A stretch of DNA of 52,537 nucleotides from Synergistaceae bacterium (GCA_031269875.1 JAISYM010000106.1:1-52537), one strand, 5' to 3'. Counted from the stretch's first letter, positions 26,310-34,798 are shown. The notes: generated by a model from the sequence alone, not told the origin. Program-made: numbers and translations.

Positions 26310-27410
26310 ATGGCGGAATCCGTTCCGGCCGATAGCAAGTCAATAGCCGCTTTTTTCAAAAAACAGGGCATCGAGTTCACGTGGCGCAGGATCGGCATCG
26401 ACGCCCTGGGCGCTATGGCACACGGCCTTTTCGCGTCATTGCTTATCGGCACGATTATGAACACGTTAGGCACTCAGCTTGCCATCCCCTTCCTGTCTCA
26501 AATCGGCGGATTCGCCATCGCCGGCACCGGCGCGGCGATGGCGCTTTCAATCGGCTTTGCGCTAAAAGCGCCGTCCTTCGTCCTCTACTCCCTCATTGCG
26601 GTGGGTCAGGCCGCCAACACGCTCGGAGGTTCCGGGGGACCGCTCGCGGTGTACTTCATAACCTTGATCGCGGTGTTCGCGGGAAAATTAGTCTCCAAAA
26701 TCACCCCGGTCGACCTGATCGTATCGCCCTTCGTCACCATCTCAGTCGGCATTTCCGCCGCTTATTTGCTTGCGCCCCCAATCGGCAGGATAGCCTCCTC
26801 ATTTGGCGTCGCCATCATGTGGGCAACGGAGATGCAGCCATTCCTCATGGGTATTTTGGTCTCCGCCATAGTCGGCATCGTCCTCACCCTGCCCATCAGC
26901 TCAGCCGCGATATGCGCCGCGTTGGGGCTGGTCGGTTTGGCTGGCGGCGCGGCTGTCGCGGGGTGCTGCGCGCATATGGTAGGCTTCGCCGTCGCCTCCT
27001 GGAGGGAAAATAAAATCGGCGGGCTGTTGGCGCAGGGGCTTGGCACGTCCATGCTGCAAATACCCAATTTAATGAAAAAACCCATCTTATGGCTGCCGGC
27101 GGTCGCGGCTTCGGTGGTAAACGGCCCTCTCGCGACCGTCATTTTTAAGTTAAAACAAAATGGCCCGCCCATTTCATCCGGCATGGGTACTTCGGGTATG
27201 GTCGGCCCAATCGGAGTGATCACCGGCTGGTACGCTCCATCTGAGGCGGCCGCGGCATTGGGAGAAGCGGCTGTTAAAGCGTCTTTTTTTGACTGGCTGG
27301 GACTGCTCTTGATCGCGATCGTCATCCCTGCCGTCGTCTCATGGATCGTTTCGGAATGGATGCGCGGACGCGGGTTAATAAATGACCGTGACTTATGGAT
27401 CGAGTGCTGA
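26310..27410 (+). CDS. PTS EIIC-like membrane protein (PTS_EIIC_2 family)
   Basis: A 366-residue polytopic membrane protein with about nine or ten hydrophobic segments and many Gly/Ala residues. Phrases such as GIDALGAMAHGLFASLLIGTI, NTLGGSGGPLAVYF and NGPPISSGMGTSGMVGPIGV match the PTS_EIIC_2 family (EIIC-like, often regulatory or lacking EIIA/EIIB). No EIIA, EIIB, HPr or EI is in the window. AAGAGGAG lies 8 nt before ATG 26310. dhaL follows about 215 bp downstream behind its own promoter. It may import or sense the substrate of the Dha kinase (inference). Confidence 0.8.
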   Translation: MAESVPADSKSIAAFFKKQGIEFTWRRIGIDALGAMAHGLFASLLIGTIMNTLGTQLAIPFLSQIGGFAIAGTGAAMALSIGFALKAPSFVLYSLIAVGQAANTLGGSGGPLAVYFITLIAVFAGKLVSKITPVDLIVSPFVTISVGISAAYLLAPPIGRIASSFGVAIMWATEMQPFLMGILVSAIVGIVLTLPISSAAICAALGLVGLAGGAAVAGCCAHMVGFAVASWRENKIGGLLAQGLGTSMLQIPNLMKKPILWLPAVAASVVNGPLATVIFKLKQNGPPISSGMGTSGMVGPIGVITGWYAPSEAAAALGEAAVKASFFDWLGLLLIAIVIPAVVSWIVSEWMRGRGLINDRDLWIEC

Positions 27411-27470
27411 TTTTGATTTCAAATTGGTATGAACTGTCAATAGCGCGGTTCGAGGCCGATTGCACGCGTG

Positions 27471-27499
27471 TTGCTTTTTGCAGTTTTTGTGTTTATACT
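27471..27499 (+). promoter_or_regulatory. Promoter of dhaL-dhaK
   Basis: TTGCTT (27471-27476) and TATACT (27494-27499) are spaced by 17 bp. It lies 127 nt upstream of the dhaL start and downstream of the EIIC-like gene, so dhaLK can be expressed separately. Confidence 0.5.
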
Positions 27500-27625
27500 G
27501 AAAGCGTTTGAGCGCGCTTCATAATTATACTGACGGTGACCCTAAAGAATATGGCGAGTGTGTCCGCCGATTCGTGTCATTTGTGGCGCGCCGTGGAATC
27601 TGTAAAAAAACAGAGGGGGGATTTG

Positions 27626-28267
27626 ATGGATAAGCTTTCTCAAAAACAGGCGGAACTTATCGTTAGGACTATGGCCGACACAGCGATCCGGAACGAGGCG
27701 TACTTTTCCGATCTGGACGCCGTAATGGGCGACGCGGACTTCGGTGTGTCGCTCGCCGGCGGCTTCAACGCCGTCCTGGGCCAGTGGGAGAAGTTCGACA
27801 TGTCCTCTATCGGGAGTTTTCTGCTTGGCGTCTCTACCGCCATCACCGGAAACACGGGCGGATGTTCCGGCCCGGTGTGGGGCACTCTCTTTATGAGGTG
27901 CGGCATGGCGTTCCGCGGAAAGAACGAGGTAGGGCTGGACGAGATAATCGCGGCCTTAAAGAGCGCTATCGAGGGCATTATGAAGCGCGGCGGCGCACAG
28001 TTAGGCGACAAGACGCTCGTGGACGCGCTCGACGCTATAGTAAAGTCCCTGGAAAAATCACTGGAGTCCGGGGAGCCGATGATGGACGCATTTAAAAAAG
28101 CATCGGACGCGGCGGTCGAGATGAGGGAGACCACAAAGGACTGGGTGGCGAAAAGGGGACGGCAATCCTTCACCGGCGACCGCAGCATAGGCACATACGA
28201 CCCCGGAATAGTCGCTGTCGGAGATATGACGAAGGCGATCACGGTCGCTCTTTCCCAGGAGGGCTGA
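27626..28267 (+). CDS. dhaL: Dihydroxyacetone kinase subunit DhaL (ADP-binding)
   Basis: A 213-residue DhaL, the subunit that carries ADP/ATP and phosphorylates the DhaK-bound ketose. The metal/nucleotide motif is DAVMGDADFG, against the usual GDGDHG: the aspartates are kept, but Gly and His are replaced by Ala and Phe. TGGCSGPVWGTLF, GDKTLVDALDA and GRQSFTGDRSIGTYDPG complete the family pattern. ATG 27626 has GAGGGGGG 6 nt upstream. The order is L then K, the reverse of the common order, and there is no dhaM. Confidence 0.9.
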   Translation: MDKLSQKQAELIVRTMADTAIRNEAYFSDLDAVMGDADFGVSLAGGFNAVLGQWEKFDMSSIGSFLLGVSTAITGNTGGCSGPVWGTLFMRCGMAFRGKNEVGLDEIIAALKSAIEGIMKRGGAQLGDKTLVDALDAIVKSLEKSLESGEPMMDAFKKASDAAVEMRETTKDWVAKRGRQSFTGDRSIGTYDPGIVAVGDMTKAITVALSQEG

Positions 28268-28308
28268 TCCGACAAACCCGTAATGGGCGAATCGATTTGT
28301 AATCAGAA

Positions 28309-28425
28309 TTAAGGAAACGCTGATTAATGCGCCTGAACGACATTTTGCCGTTTGAGAAGTCTGGCGCCGCAAGAATTTAAATCTTCACCCTTTAGGCCTC
28401 TAACAATAAATCAGCCTTTCCTTAA
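28309..28425 (+). mobile_element. MITE copy A between dhaL and dhaK
   Basis: The element core is 28313-28421 (109 bp) between two TTAA sequences (28309-28312 and 28422-28425). The terminal inverted repeats are GGAAACGCTGATTAAT at left and the complement of GGAAAGGCTGATTTAT at right. The interior holds CGCCGCAAG and CTTCACCCTTTAGG, shared with copies B and C. It lies between the stop of dhaL and the start of dhaK, so the two genes are now 198 bp apart. Confidence 0.82.
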
Positions 28426-28465
28426 TATGAGGCAAGAAACCACAAAACCGAAGGGGGAAAAATTA

Positions 28466-29464
28466 TTGAAAAAATTCGTGAACGATCCGGCGAACTTCGT
28501 AAAGGAGATGTTTGAAGGCATTTACCTGGCGAACAAGGACAAACTGAAGTGGGTTCCCGAATACAACATCCTCTACAGGGCCGACCTCCCGAAGGATCGC
28601 GTCGTCGTAATGCAGGGTTCCGGTTCGGGACACGAGCCGGCTCACTCCATGATCGTCGGCCCCGGTATGCTCGACGCTTGTTGTCCCGGCAACGTCTTTG
28701 CCGCGCCGCCGATGGATTACGTCTACGAGTGCACGAAAATACTCGCCAAGGACAACGAGAACGGCGTACTCCATCTCATCAACAACTATCAGGGCGACCG
28801 CATGGCGTGGGACATGGCGCGGGAGATGGCCGAGGCGGACGGCATCAAGGTGGGCGTCGTAATAATCGACGACGACGTCTCCGTCACGAACAGCCTCTAC
28901 ACGGTAGGGCGCCGGGGCGTCGCCGGAAACTTCTTCGTGATTAAGGCTGTCTGCGCCGCGGCCGCAAACGGCGCGTCGCTCGACGAGCTGGTGGAACTGG
29001 GACAGAAGGTAAACAGCCGCGTCCGCTCTATGGGCATAGCTCTCTCCTCCTGCACCCCTCCGGCGAAGGGCGCGCCAATCTTCGAGATAGGCGATGACGA
29101 AATAGAGATAGGCATCGGCATTCACGGCGAACCCGGCAGGCGGCGCGACAAAATACGCCCCGCCTCCGAGATAATAGAGGAGGTATTCACGGCCGTCCAT
29201 GACGACCTCCCCTTCCAGAAAGGCGACCGTATCGCTCTCATGGTCAACGGCATGGGCGGCACACCGATCAGCGAGCTCTATCTGCTCTATGGGCTTGCCG
29301 CGAAGAAAGCGGAGGCAAATGGCCTCACGATAGCGAAGAACTACGTCGGCAACTACTGCACGTCTCTGGAGATGGCGGGCTTCTCCCTCACGATGCTGAA
29401 GCTGGACTACGTGATAGAGTCGCTGCTGAACGAACCGGCTGAAATTCCGATCCGCGTGTTTTAG
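28466..29464 (+). CDS. dhaK: Dihydroxyacetone kinase subunit DhaK
   Basis: A 332-residue DhaK that binds the ketone substrate as a hemiaminal to an active-site histidine. GSGSGHEPAHSMIVGPGMLDA and GIGIHGEPGRRR (covalent His) are present, with NGMGGTPISELYLLYG near the end. The start is TTG 28466: AAGGGGG is 8 nt upstream and the protein then begins KKFVNDPANFVKEM, the typical family start. The ATG at 28427, just past the MITE, has no ribosome site. It probably works with DhaL; the phosphate donor (PTS via a DhaM elsewhere, or ATP) is unknown. Confidence 0.93.
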   Translation: MKKFVNDPANFVKEMFEGIYLANKDKLKWVPEYNILYRADLPKDRVVVMQGSGSGHEPAHSMIVGPGMLDACCPGNVFAAPPMDYVYECTKILAKDNENGVLHLINNYQGDRMAWDMAREMAEADGIKVGVVIIDDDVSVTNSLYTVGRRGVAGNFFVIKAVCAAAANGASLDELVELGQKVNSRVRSMGIALSSCTPPAKGAPIFEIGDDEIEIGIGIHGEPGRRRDKIRPASEIIEEVFTAVHDDLPFQKGDRIALMVNGMGGTPISELYLLYGLAAKKAEANGLTIAKNYVGNYCTSLEMAGFSLTMLKLDYVIESLLNEPAEIPIRVF

Positions 29465-29491
29465 AAAGCGGCGGTAAATTCGAACCTATAT

Positions 29492-29528
29492 GGGGCGGGA
29501 AGATAAAGAAAAAAGTTCCCGCCCCTTT
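29492..29528 (+). terminator. Terminator after dhaK
   Basis: A 10-bp perfect stem GGGGCGGGAA/TTCCCGCCCC (29492-29501 and 29516-29525) is followed by TTT on plus. It lies 28 nt past dhaK and 14 nt before the convergent metQ stop. Confidence 0.8.
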
Positions 29529-29541
29529 CTGTGGGAGGAGT

Positions 29542-30336
29542 CTAGAACGCCGGGACTATTCCCTTTGGCGTGAGTTCGGTGTCGATGAACTTCTTCACCT
29601 CGGGGGAGTTCAGCGCTTTAGCCAGAGCTTTGATCGCGGGCTTCTCCAAGTCCGCTTTGCGGACGACCAGGACGTTAGCGTACGGGGAATCCTTATCCTC
29701 TATCGCGATAGCGTCCTTCGCCGGGATCAGCCCGGCCTCGACAGCGAAGTTGGTGTTGATGACCGACGCCGTCGTGTCGTCGAGGGTTCTCGGGAGCTGC
29801 GCGGCCTCGAGCTCCACGATCTTGATGTTCTTCGGGTTGTCCGTGATGTCGCGTGCCGTGACCAACTCTCCTGCCTTCACCTTGATCAGCCCGGCCTTCT
29901 CCAGAACGCGAAGCGCCCTGGCGTTATTAGTCGGGTCGTTTGGCACCGCGATGTTCGCTCCGCTTGGGATTTCCCCGATGGACTTTACCTTTTTGGAATA
30001 GATTCCGAGCGGCTCGATATGCACTTTAGCGATCCACGCGATGTCGTATTTCTGGTTTTTCACCTGATCATCGAGATACGGGACGTGCTGAAAGAAATTG
30101 GCGGTGAGACTGCCGTCGTTGAGCGCTATGTTCGGCGTCACGTAATCGTTGAACTCCTTGATCTCCACAGTGTATCCCTCTTTTTCAAGTAGAGGAGCGG
30201 CGATCTTGACGATCTCAGCGTGAGGAAACGGAGTTACCCCAATCACAATTTTCTTGTCGTCCGCGGCCCATGAGCCCGCCGGGATAAAGGTAATAAGCGC
30301 CAATGCCAAAAATAGAATACCTCGAACCAGTTTCAT
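29542..30336 (-). CDS. metQ: MetQ-type methionine-binding protein, no lipobox
   Basis: A 264-residue periplasmic binding protein of the NlpA/MetQ family, the methionine receptor of MetNI transporters. KIVIGVTPFPHAEIVK opens the mature part; SLTANFFQHVPYLD, AVPNDPTNNARALRVLEKAGL and NTNFAVEAGL are family phrases around the ligand pocket. The signal peptide ends PAGSWAAD with no lipobox cysteine, so it is probably soluble in the periplasm rather than a lipoprotein. AGAGGGAGAG lies about 6 nt before ATG 30336. MetN and MetI are not adjacent, so it is an orphan. It is preceded by a long leader with an attenuator. Confidence 0.9.
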   Translation of the reverse strand: MKLVRGILFLALALITFIPAGSWAADDKKIVIGVTPFPHAEIVKIAAPLLEKEGYTVEIKEFNDYVTPNIALNDGSLTANFFQHVPYLDDQVKNQKYDIAWIAKVHIEPLGIYSKKVKSIGEIPSGANIAVPNDPTNNARALRVLEKAGLIKVKAGELVTARDITDNPKNIKIVELEAAQLPRTLDDTTASVINTNFAVEAGLIPAKDAIAIEDKDSPYANVLVVRKADLEKPAIKALAKALNSPEVKKFIDTELTPKGIVPAF

Positions 30337-30417
30337 TACACACTCTCCCTCTCTATTTTGAATAAAATAAAAAAACGCGAACTATATTAAAGATACTATC
30401 CTCCTTCCATTAGGTAC

Positions 30418-30461
30418 AAATAAAAAACGAGGATCCCTCTCTTACCGGAATCCCCGTCGTT
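30418..30461 (-). terminator. Leader terminator (attenuator) of metQ
   Basis: On the minus strand, AACGACGGGGATTCC (30461-30447) pairs with GGGATCCTCGTT (30437-30426), about 12 bp with a 3-nt bulge and a G-U pair. A 9-nt loop closes it and TTTTTT follows. It lies inside the metQ leader, between the leader peptide and the gene. The sequence GATCCTCGTC at 30508-30499 (minus), inside the leader reading frame, repeats the 3' arm and can pair with the same 5' arm. That provides a ready-made antiterminator. Confidence 0.8.
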
Positions 30462-30479
30462 CAAGCTTTGCCGCGCCGC

Positions 30480-30575
30480 TTACGCGCAGGACGCTCCTGA
30501 CGAGGATCGATAAGCGCGACACATCATCATTGCGAAGCAAACGTCAAAAAAAGCTCCACTCGCAAACCGTTTCAT
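30480..30575 (-). CDS. Leader peptide with three Met codons and Cys (metQ attenuator)
   Basis: A 31-codon frame starts at ATG 30575 with GGGGGTGG about 7 nt upstream and ends at TAA 30480. It begins MKRFASGAFFDV and contains AMMMCRAY (Met codons at 30530-30522, Cys TGT at 30521-30519), with further Cys codons at about codons 13 and 30. It sits between a strong promoter and a terminator hairpin upstream of metQ. CGCTTA/TAAGCG (30517-30511 and 30482-30477) and CAGGA/TCCTG hairpins lie inside it. A stalled ribosome at MMM could change which hairpin forms. Confidence 0.72.
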   Translation of the reverse strand: MKRFASGAFFDVCFAMMMCRAYRSSSGASCA

Positions 30576-30625
30576 TATCGCGCCACCCCCCACCGAAAAA
30601 TTAAAACATCCTTTATCACATAGGA

Positions 30626-30654
30626 ATTTTAAATTCATAATCTCTCTCTGTCAA
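30626..30654 (-). promoter_or_regulatory. Promoter of the metQ leader
   Basis: TTGACA (30654-30649, minus) and TAAAAT (30631-30626) are separated by exactly 17 bp, one of the best sigma-70 matches in the window. It lies after the dipeptidase stop, so metQ and its leader form their own transcript. The start should fall near 30619. Confidence 0.8.
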
Positions 30655-30703
30655 GCAACGTCACAACGGGTTTTGCTTCCCGGTTTTTTTATGGCGGGTC
30701 ACG

Positions 30704-31735
30704 TTACCCTATGACTTCCTTGTACACGCGCCTGAAGTTGCCGCCGATTATCTTCTGCACGCTCAGGTCGCCGTAGCCCTTCTCCAGGAGGACCGCGACG
30801 AGTTCAGGCAACTCTCCGTGATCCTTTATCGCGTCATAGGTCTCGATGGAAGACGGGCCCTCGTAAAAATCGGCCAATCCGTCGCAGCAATCCAGTCCGA
30901 GCCCGACATGATCCTCTCCGACCAGCTTCACTATATGATCTATGTGCATGGCGAGGTCGGCCGGGCCGATACCGCGCCCCTCCCGCTCGCTCACAAAAGC
31001 GCTGCACCCGTTCATGCCGATTACGCCGCCTCGCGACGCCACGAGCTTTATCTGCTCGTCCGTCAGGTTCCTTTTGACGGGCACGAGCGCTCGGCAGTTC
31101 GAGTGGGACGCGATGAAGGGTTTTTTCGTGAATTTCGCCAGGTCGGAAACGCCCTCGTCGTTCAAGTGGCTGATGTCGATGAGCATCCCGAGGCGCTCCG
31201 CCTCCTCGATTACGTCGATGCCGAACGGCGTCAGCCCGCCCTTGCGCCCCTCCCGCTTCGGGCTGAAAAAACACCCGTCCGCCGCGTAGTTCCTCCTGCT
31301 CCAGGCGACGCCAACGGCGCGGACTCCGAGACGGTAAAACACCTTGAGCAGCGCAGGGTCGTTACCCAGCGGATCCAGACCCTCGAACGACATGAGTATT
31401 CCGATCCTGCCGGAGGCGTTTGCGCGGTCAACCTCCGATATGCCGGCGCAGAGCGCGATTTCCTCCGGCTGCTCGTCGGTCTCCGAGATAAGGGCCGATA
31501 TCTGGTCCATCGCCTTTCGGAGGCCCATCTCGGGAAGCTGTCGGGAGTGTATGAAGATCGACGAGACGACGCACTTCCACCCCCCGGACTTTATGGGCTT
31601 TCCGTGCCGGGCTGACCAGACGAACCGGTCGCCCCTCTCCCGTCTGTCGTCCATGTCCAAGGCAAGGTCGAAGTGAGCGTCCATCACGAACGATTCCCGA
31701 ATCAGCTCCAGCGCCCTCTCTTTAAGAGAATCCAT
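30704..31735 (-). CDS. Membrane dipeptidase family M19 (zinc dipeptidase)
   Basis: A 343-residue metallopeptidase of family M19, cleaving dipeptides with a binuclear zinc site. Motifs are DAHFDLALD (HxD zinc ligands, about 19-27), MSFEGLDPLG (metal-bridging Glu), LIDISHLND, IASHSNCRAL and HVGLGLDCCDG. It has no signal peptide, so it is cytoplasmic, as is common in bacterial peptide fermenters. It starts 14 nt after the gpmA stop. The gene ends before the metQ promoter. The start has a weak ribosome site. Confidence 0.88.
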   Translation of the reverse strand: MDSLKERALELIRESFVMDAHFDLALDMDDRRERGDRFVWSARHGKPIKSGGWKCVVSSIFIHSRQLPEMGLRKAMDQISALISETDEQPEEIALCAGISEVDRANASGRIGILMSFEGLDPLGNDPALLKVFYRLGVRAVGVAWSRRNYAADGCFFSPKREGRKGGLTPFGIDVIEEAERLGMLIDISHLNDEGVSDLAKFTKKPFIASHSNCRALVPVKRNLTDEQIKLVASRGGVIGMNGCSAFVSEREGRGIGPADLAMHIDHIVKLVGEDHVGLGLDCCDGLADFYEGPSSIETYDAIKDHGELPELVAVLLEKGYGDLSVQKIIGGNFRRVYKEVIG

Positions 31736-31749
31736 GAAACAGGGCGCCC

Positions 31750-32496
31750 CTACTTCGCCTTGCCCTGGTTTGCCACGGCGGCGGCGGCTTTGGCCGCGGC
31801 GTCCGGGTCGCCGAGATACCTATGCGACAGCGGCTTCATGTCGCCGTCCAGCTCATAGACGAGCGGTATGCCGGTCGGGATGTTGAGCTCTATCACGGCG
31901 TCCTCTGACATATTGTCGAGGTATTTAACCAGCGCGCGCAGGCTGTTGCCGTGCGCGGCTATGATTATCCTTTTGCCGGATTTCACCTCGGGTGTTATCG
32001 AGTCATTCCAATATGGGATGACGCGCGCCACGGTATCGGCGAGGCACTCCCCGGCGGGAAGCTCGTCTTGGGACAACCCGGCGTACCTGGGATCCTTACC
32101 GGGGTAACGCTCGTCGTCCTTATCGAGCAGCGGCGGGCGCGTGCTGTAACTGCGCCGCCACACCTTCACCTGGTCGTCGCCGTACTTTTGCGCCGTCTCG
32201 GCCTTGTTGAGCCCCTGGAGCGCGCCGTAGTGACGCTCGTTCAACCGCCATGACTTTATGGCGGGCAGCCACATTTCGTCCATCTCCTCCAGAGCAAGCC
32301 ACAGGGTCTTTATCGCGCGCTTCAGGACGGAAGTGAACGCGAGGTCAAAGGAAAAGCCCTCGTCTTTCAGGAGCTTCCCGGCAGAAGTAGCCTCGCTCAC
32401 GCCCTTTTCCGAAAGCGGAACGTCCACCCATCCAGTGAACCTGTTCTCCTTGTTCCAAGCGCTCTCACCATGCCGCAATAAAACGATCTTGTACAT
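31750..32496 (-). CDS. gpmA: 2,3-bisphosphoglycerate-dependent phosphoglycerate mutase
   Basis: A 248-residue mutase of glycolysis and gluconeogenesis. The catalytic histidine motif is [27 protein letters not shown] at the N-terminus. [22 protein letters not shown] carries the second active-site segment and [16 protein letters not shown] the second histidine. ATG 32496 follows GGGAG by 10 nt. The gene is first in a two-gene unit with the dipeptidase. Confidence 0.95.
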   Translation of the reverse strand: MYKIVLLRHGESAWNKENRFTGWVDVPLSEKGVSEATSAGKLLKDEGFSFDLAFTSVLKRAIKTLWLALEEMDEMWLPAIKSWRLNERHYGALQGLNKAETAQKYGDDQVKVWRRSYSTRPPLLDKDDERYPGKDPRYAGLSQDELPAGECLADTVARVIPYWNDSITPEVKSGKRIIIAAHGNSLRALVKYLDNMSEDAVIELNIPTGIPLVYELDGDMKPLSHRYLGDPDAAAKAAAAVANQGKAK

Positions 32497-32602
32497 TATA
32501 AGCACGCTCCCAACGCGTCTAAAATTACGATCAGTATATAAGAAACCGATTTCGCGGTAAACAGCAGGATGACGCGATTTCCGGCGTCAGGGCCGGCAAG
32601 CG

Positions 32603-34768
32603 TCACGCGCGAACAGTGACGATATATTTCCTCATTTTCGATATGACTTCGGCGGCGTCTATCGGCTTGCCCAAGTGGTCGTCCATCCCAGCCTCGCGGC
32701 AGCGCTCGATGTCCTCGCGGAATACGTTCGCGGTCATGGCGATTATCGGTATGGTCTTCGCTTTTCCCACGGAGAGCGCCCTGATCCGGCGCGTCGCCTC
32801 GTAGCCGTCCATGTTAGGCATGTGGACATCCATCAGTATCAGGTCGTAACCGTCCGGGTTCGACTTGAATTTTTCAAGCGCAACATGCCCGTCCTCCGCG
32901 ATATCCAGGGTGACGCCGGTGTGCTCTATCAGGCTCGCCAGGATTTCGGAGTTGATCGCTACGTCTTCCGCGAGAAGCACCCGCTTGCCCGCGAATATCC
33001 CGTCGTCGGAGCTCGCCGCGTCGGGCCCCTCGCTCGTTTGGTTCAGCGCCAAGCCGCTCATGCACTCGTTTATTACGTTGAAGATGCTCGACGGGAAGAG
33101 CGGCTTCTGCAAGAATTTGTCCACACCGGCAGACTTGGCCTCGTTCTCGACCTCCGTGAAGTCCGCGGCTGAAATCATCACGACAAGGAGGTTGGAGGCA
33201 TCGACACCCTTCAAGCGCCTGCACAGATCGATTCCGTCCAGCCCAGGCATCTTCCAGTCCACAAAGACGACGTCGAACGGGATGGGAGCGCCTCGCTCCA
33301 GCATCGCCAGCGCGCTCTCCCCTGACAGCGCCGTCTCGCACGAAACGCCGTAAGGCAGCAGGATGGCTTTGAATATCTCCAGTATTTCAGGCGAGTCGTC
33401 AACGGCGAGCACGCGCAGATTGCCCCAGTTGACATCCGGCGGCAGCACGCGATATCCCGTCCTGTCAGCCGCTTTCACCTTTATTTCAAATATGAAGGCG
33501 GAACCCTCTCCAAGCTCGGACTCTACCCATATATTGCCGCCCATCAGCTCCACGATCCGCTTTGAAATAGCAAGCCCCAGACCGGTGCCCCCGAACTTGC
33601 GCGATATGCTGCCGTCAGCTTGCTCGAACAAGGAAAACAGCTTCTTCTGCTGCTCCGCCGATATGCCTATGCCGGTGTCCTCCACCGTTATCCTTATCGT
33701 GCAGGCATCGCCCTCGGACGCTATTTTTTGAGTCCTCAACGTGACAGCCCCGCCGTCAGGGGTGAACTTGACGGCGTTCGACAGCAGGTTCGTTATGACC
33801 TGCGCAAGGCGCTGCTCGTCGGACACGATATTTTCCGGGATGGTGTTGTCCATCTCCACGAAAAGGTTCTGCCTCTTTTCCTCCACGCGGAAGTTGACGA
33901 CGTTCGTGACGCGCTTCAGCATCTTCTCGAAATTGAACTCGCTCTCCGACAGATCGAACTTGTTCGCTTCTATCTTGGACATGTCGAGGATATCGTTTAT
34001 GACGCCCAAAAGATGCACGGACGCCTCACTTATCTTCTCAAGGCAGTACTCTTTGCGGCCCGGGTCGTTTGACGCCCTGGCTATCGTAGTCATGCCGATT
34101 ATCGCGTTCATCGGCGTCCGCATCTCGTGGCTCATGCGGGAGAGAAAATCCGACTTGGCCTTCGTGGACTGCTCCGCGAGGAATCTGGCCCGTTCCGCCT
34201 CCTGCTGCGCGCGGCTTATCTCCGTCGAGTCGAGGAAAAAAACGACAAAACCGTTCGTCTTGCCGCTGTCCTCGAGCATAGGTATCACGCGCATCAGATA
34301 GTGGCGCTCGTCGCCTTCCCGGCTGAAGTCTATGTCATGCTCGACTTCAACTATCCGGCGCTCGTCCAGCGCTATCCGGCAAAGCCTCGCGACGCGCCCG
34401 GAAAAATCCGGGGAGACGACTGGCGCCAGAAGTTCCTCGTATGAACGGCCCTCTATCATGCCTACAGTCTTGGCCCGGCTGATTTTCACGTATGACTCGC
34501 TCGCGAAGATTAGCCGCGATTCGCCGCTGAAGAACAGGATGAGGTCGGGGCAGTTGTTCAGCAGTAAATCCATATAAAGGCCGAGCCTGTTCTTTTCCTC
34601 CGATATTATCCTGCTGAGATTATCCTTGGCCTCGAAAACTATCGAATTGCGCTCGTTTGTCATTTGCTCGTATTTCAGCTCACGAGCCAGTTTTTTATTC
34701 TCCGTCCTGAGTTTTTTCAATTCGAGCATCAGGGTTTCTATATCGCAAGTCTCCAATTCGTCAGGCAA
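32603..34768 (-). CDS. Hybrid sensor histidine kinase (PAS-HisKA-HATPase-REC-REC)
   Basis: A 721-residue cytosolic hybrid kinase without membrane helices. An N-terminal coiled coil (about 10-60) precedes a PAS domain (about 65-185). The HisKA motif is SHEMRTPMNAIIGM, and the ATPase boxes are NLLSNAVKFTPDGG, VEDTGIGIS and GTGLGLAISKRI. Two receiver domains follow. The first has VDDSPEI and FVDWKMPGLDG, the second AEDVAINSEI and LMDVHMPNMDG. Both keep the phospho-acceptor Asp. No HPt domain or separate regulator is adjacent. It begins with TTG after GCGAGGTGAT, 30 nt after the FIST gene. Confidence 0.93.
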   Translation of the reverse strand: MPDELETCDIETLMLELKKLRTENKKLARELKYEQMTNERNSIVFEAKDNLSRIISEEKNRLGLYMDLLLNNCPDLILFFSGESRLIFASESYVKISRAKTVGMIEGRSYEELLAPVVSPDFSGRVARLCRIALDERRIVEVEHDIDFSREGDERHYLMRVIPMLEDSGKTNGFVVFFLDSTEISRAQQEAERARFLAEQSTKAKSDFLSRMSHEMRTPMNAIIGMTTIARASNDPGRKEYCLEKISEASVHLLGVINDILDMSKIEANKFDLSESEFNFEKMLKRVTNVVNFRVEEKRQNLFVEMDNTIPENIVSDEQRLAQVITNLLSNAVKFTPDGGAVTLRTQKIASEGDACTIRITVEDTGIGISAEQQKKLFSLFEQADGSISRKFGGTGLGLAISKRIVELMGGNIWVESELGEGSAFIFEIKVKAADRTGYRVLPPDVNWGNLRVLAVDDSPEILEIFKAILLPYGVSCETALSGESALAMLERGAPIPFDVVFVDWKMPGLDGIDLCRRLKGVDASNLLVVMISAADFTEVENEAKSAGVDKFLQKPLFPSSIFNVINECMSGLALNQTSEGPDAASSDDGIFAGKRVLLAEDVAINSEILASLIEHTGVTLDIAEDGHVALEKFKSNPDGYDLILMDVHMPNMDGYEATRRIRALSVGKAKTIPIIAMTANVFREDIERCREAGMDDHLGKPIDAAEVISKMRKYIVTVRA

Positions 34769-34798
34769 TCGGCATCACCTCGCGTCGCGCCCCACGTT

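Noticed and set aside
30400-30406. AAGGAGG on the minus strand between the metQ terminator and metQ
   Set aside because: It looks like a strong ribosome site, but no start codon follows within 5-12 nt, so no gene was called. It may matter as an RNA pairing element.
30337-30703. SAM or methionine riboswitch upstream of metQ
   Set aside because: No S-box, SAM-II or other known riboswitch core was recognisable. The Met-rich reading frame with a competing terminator explains the leader better.
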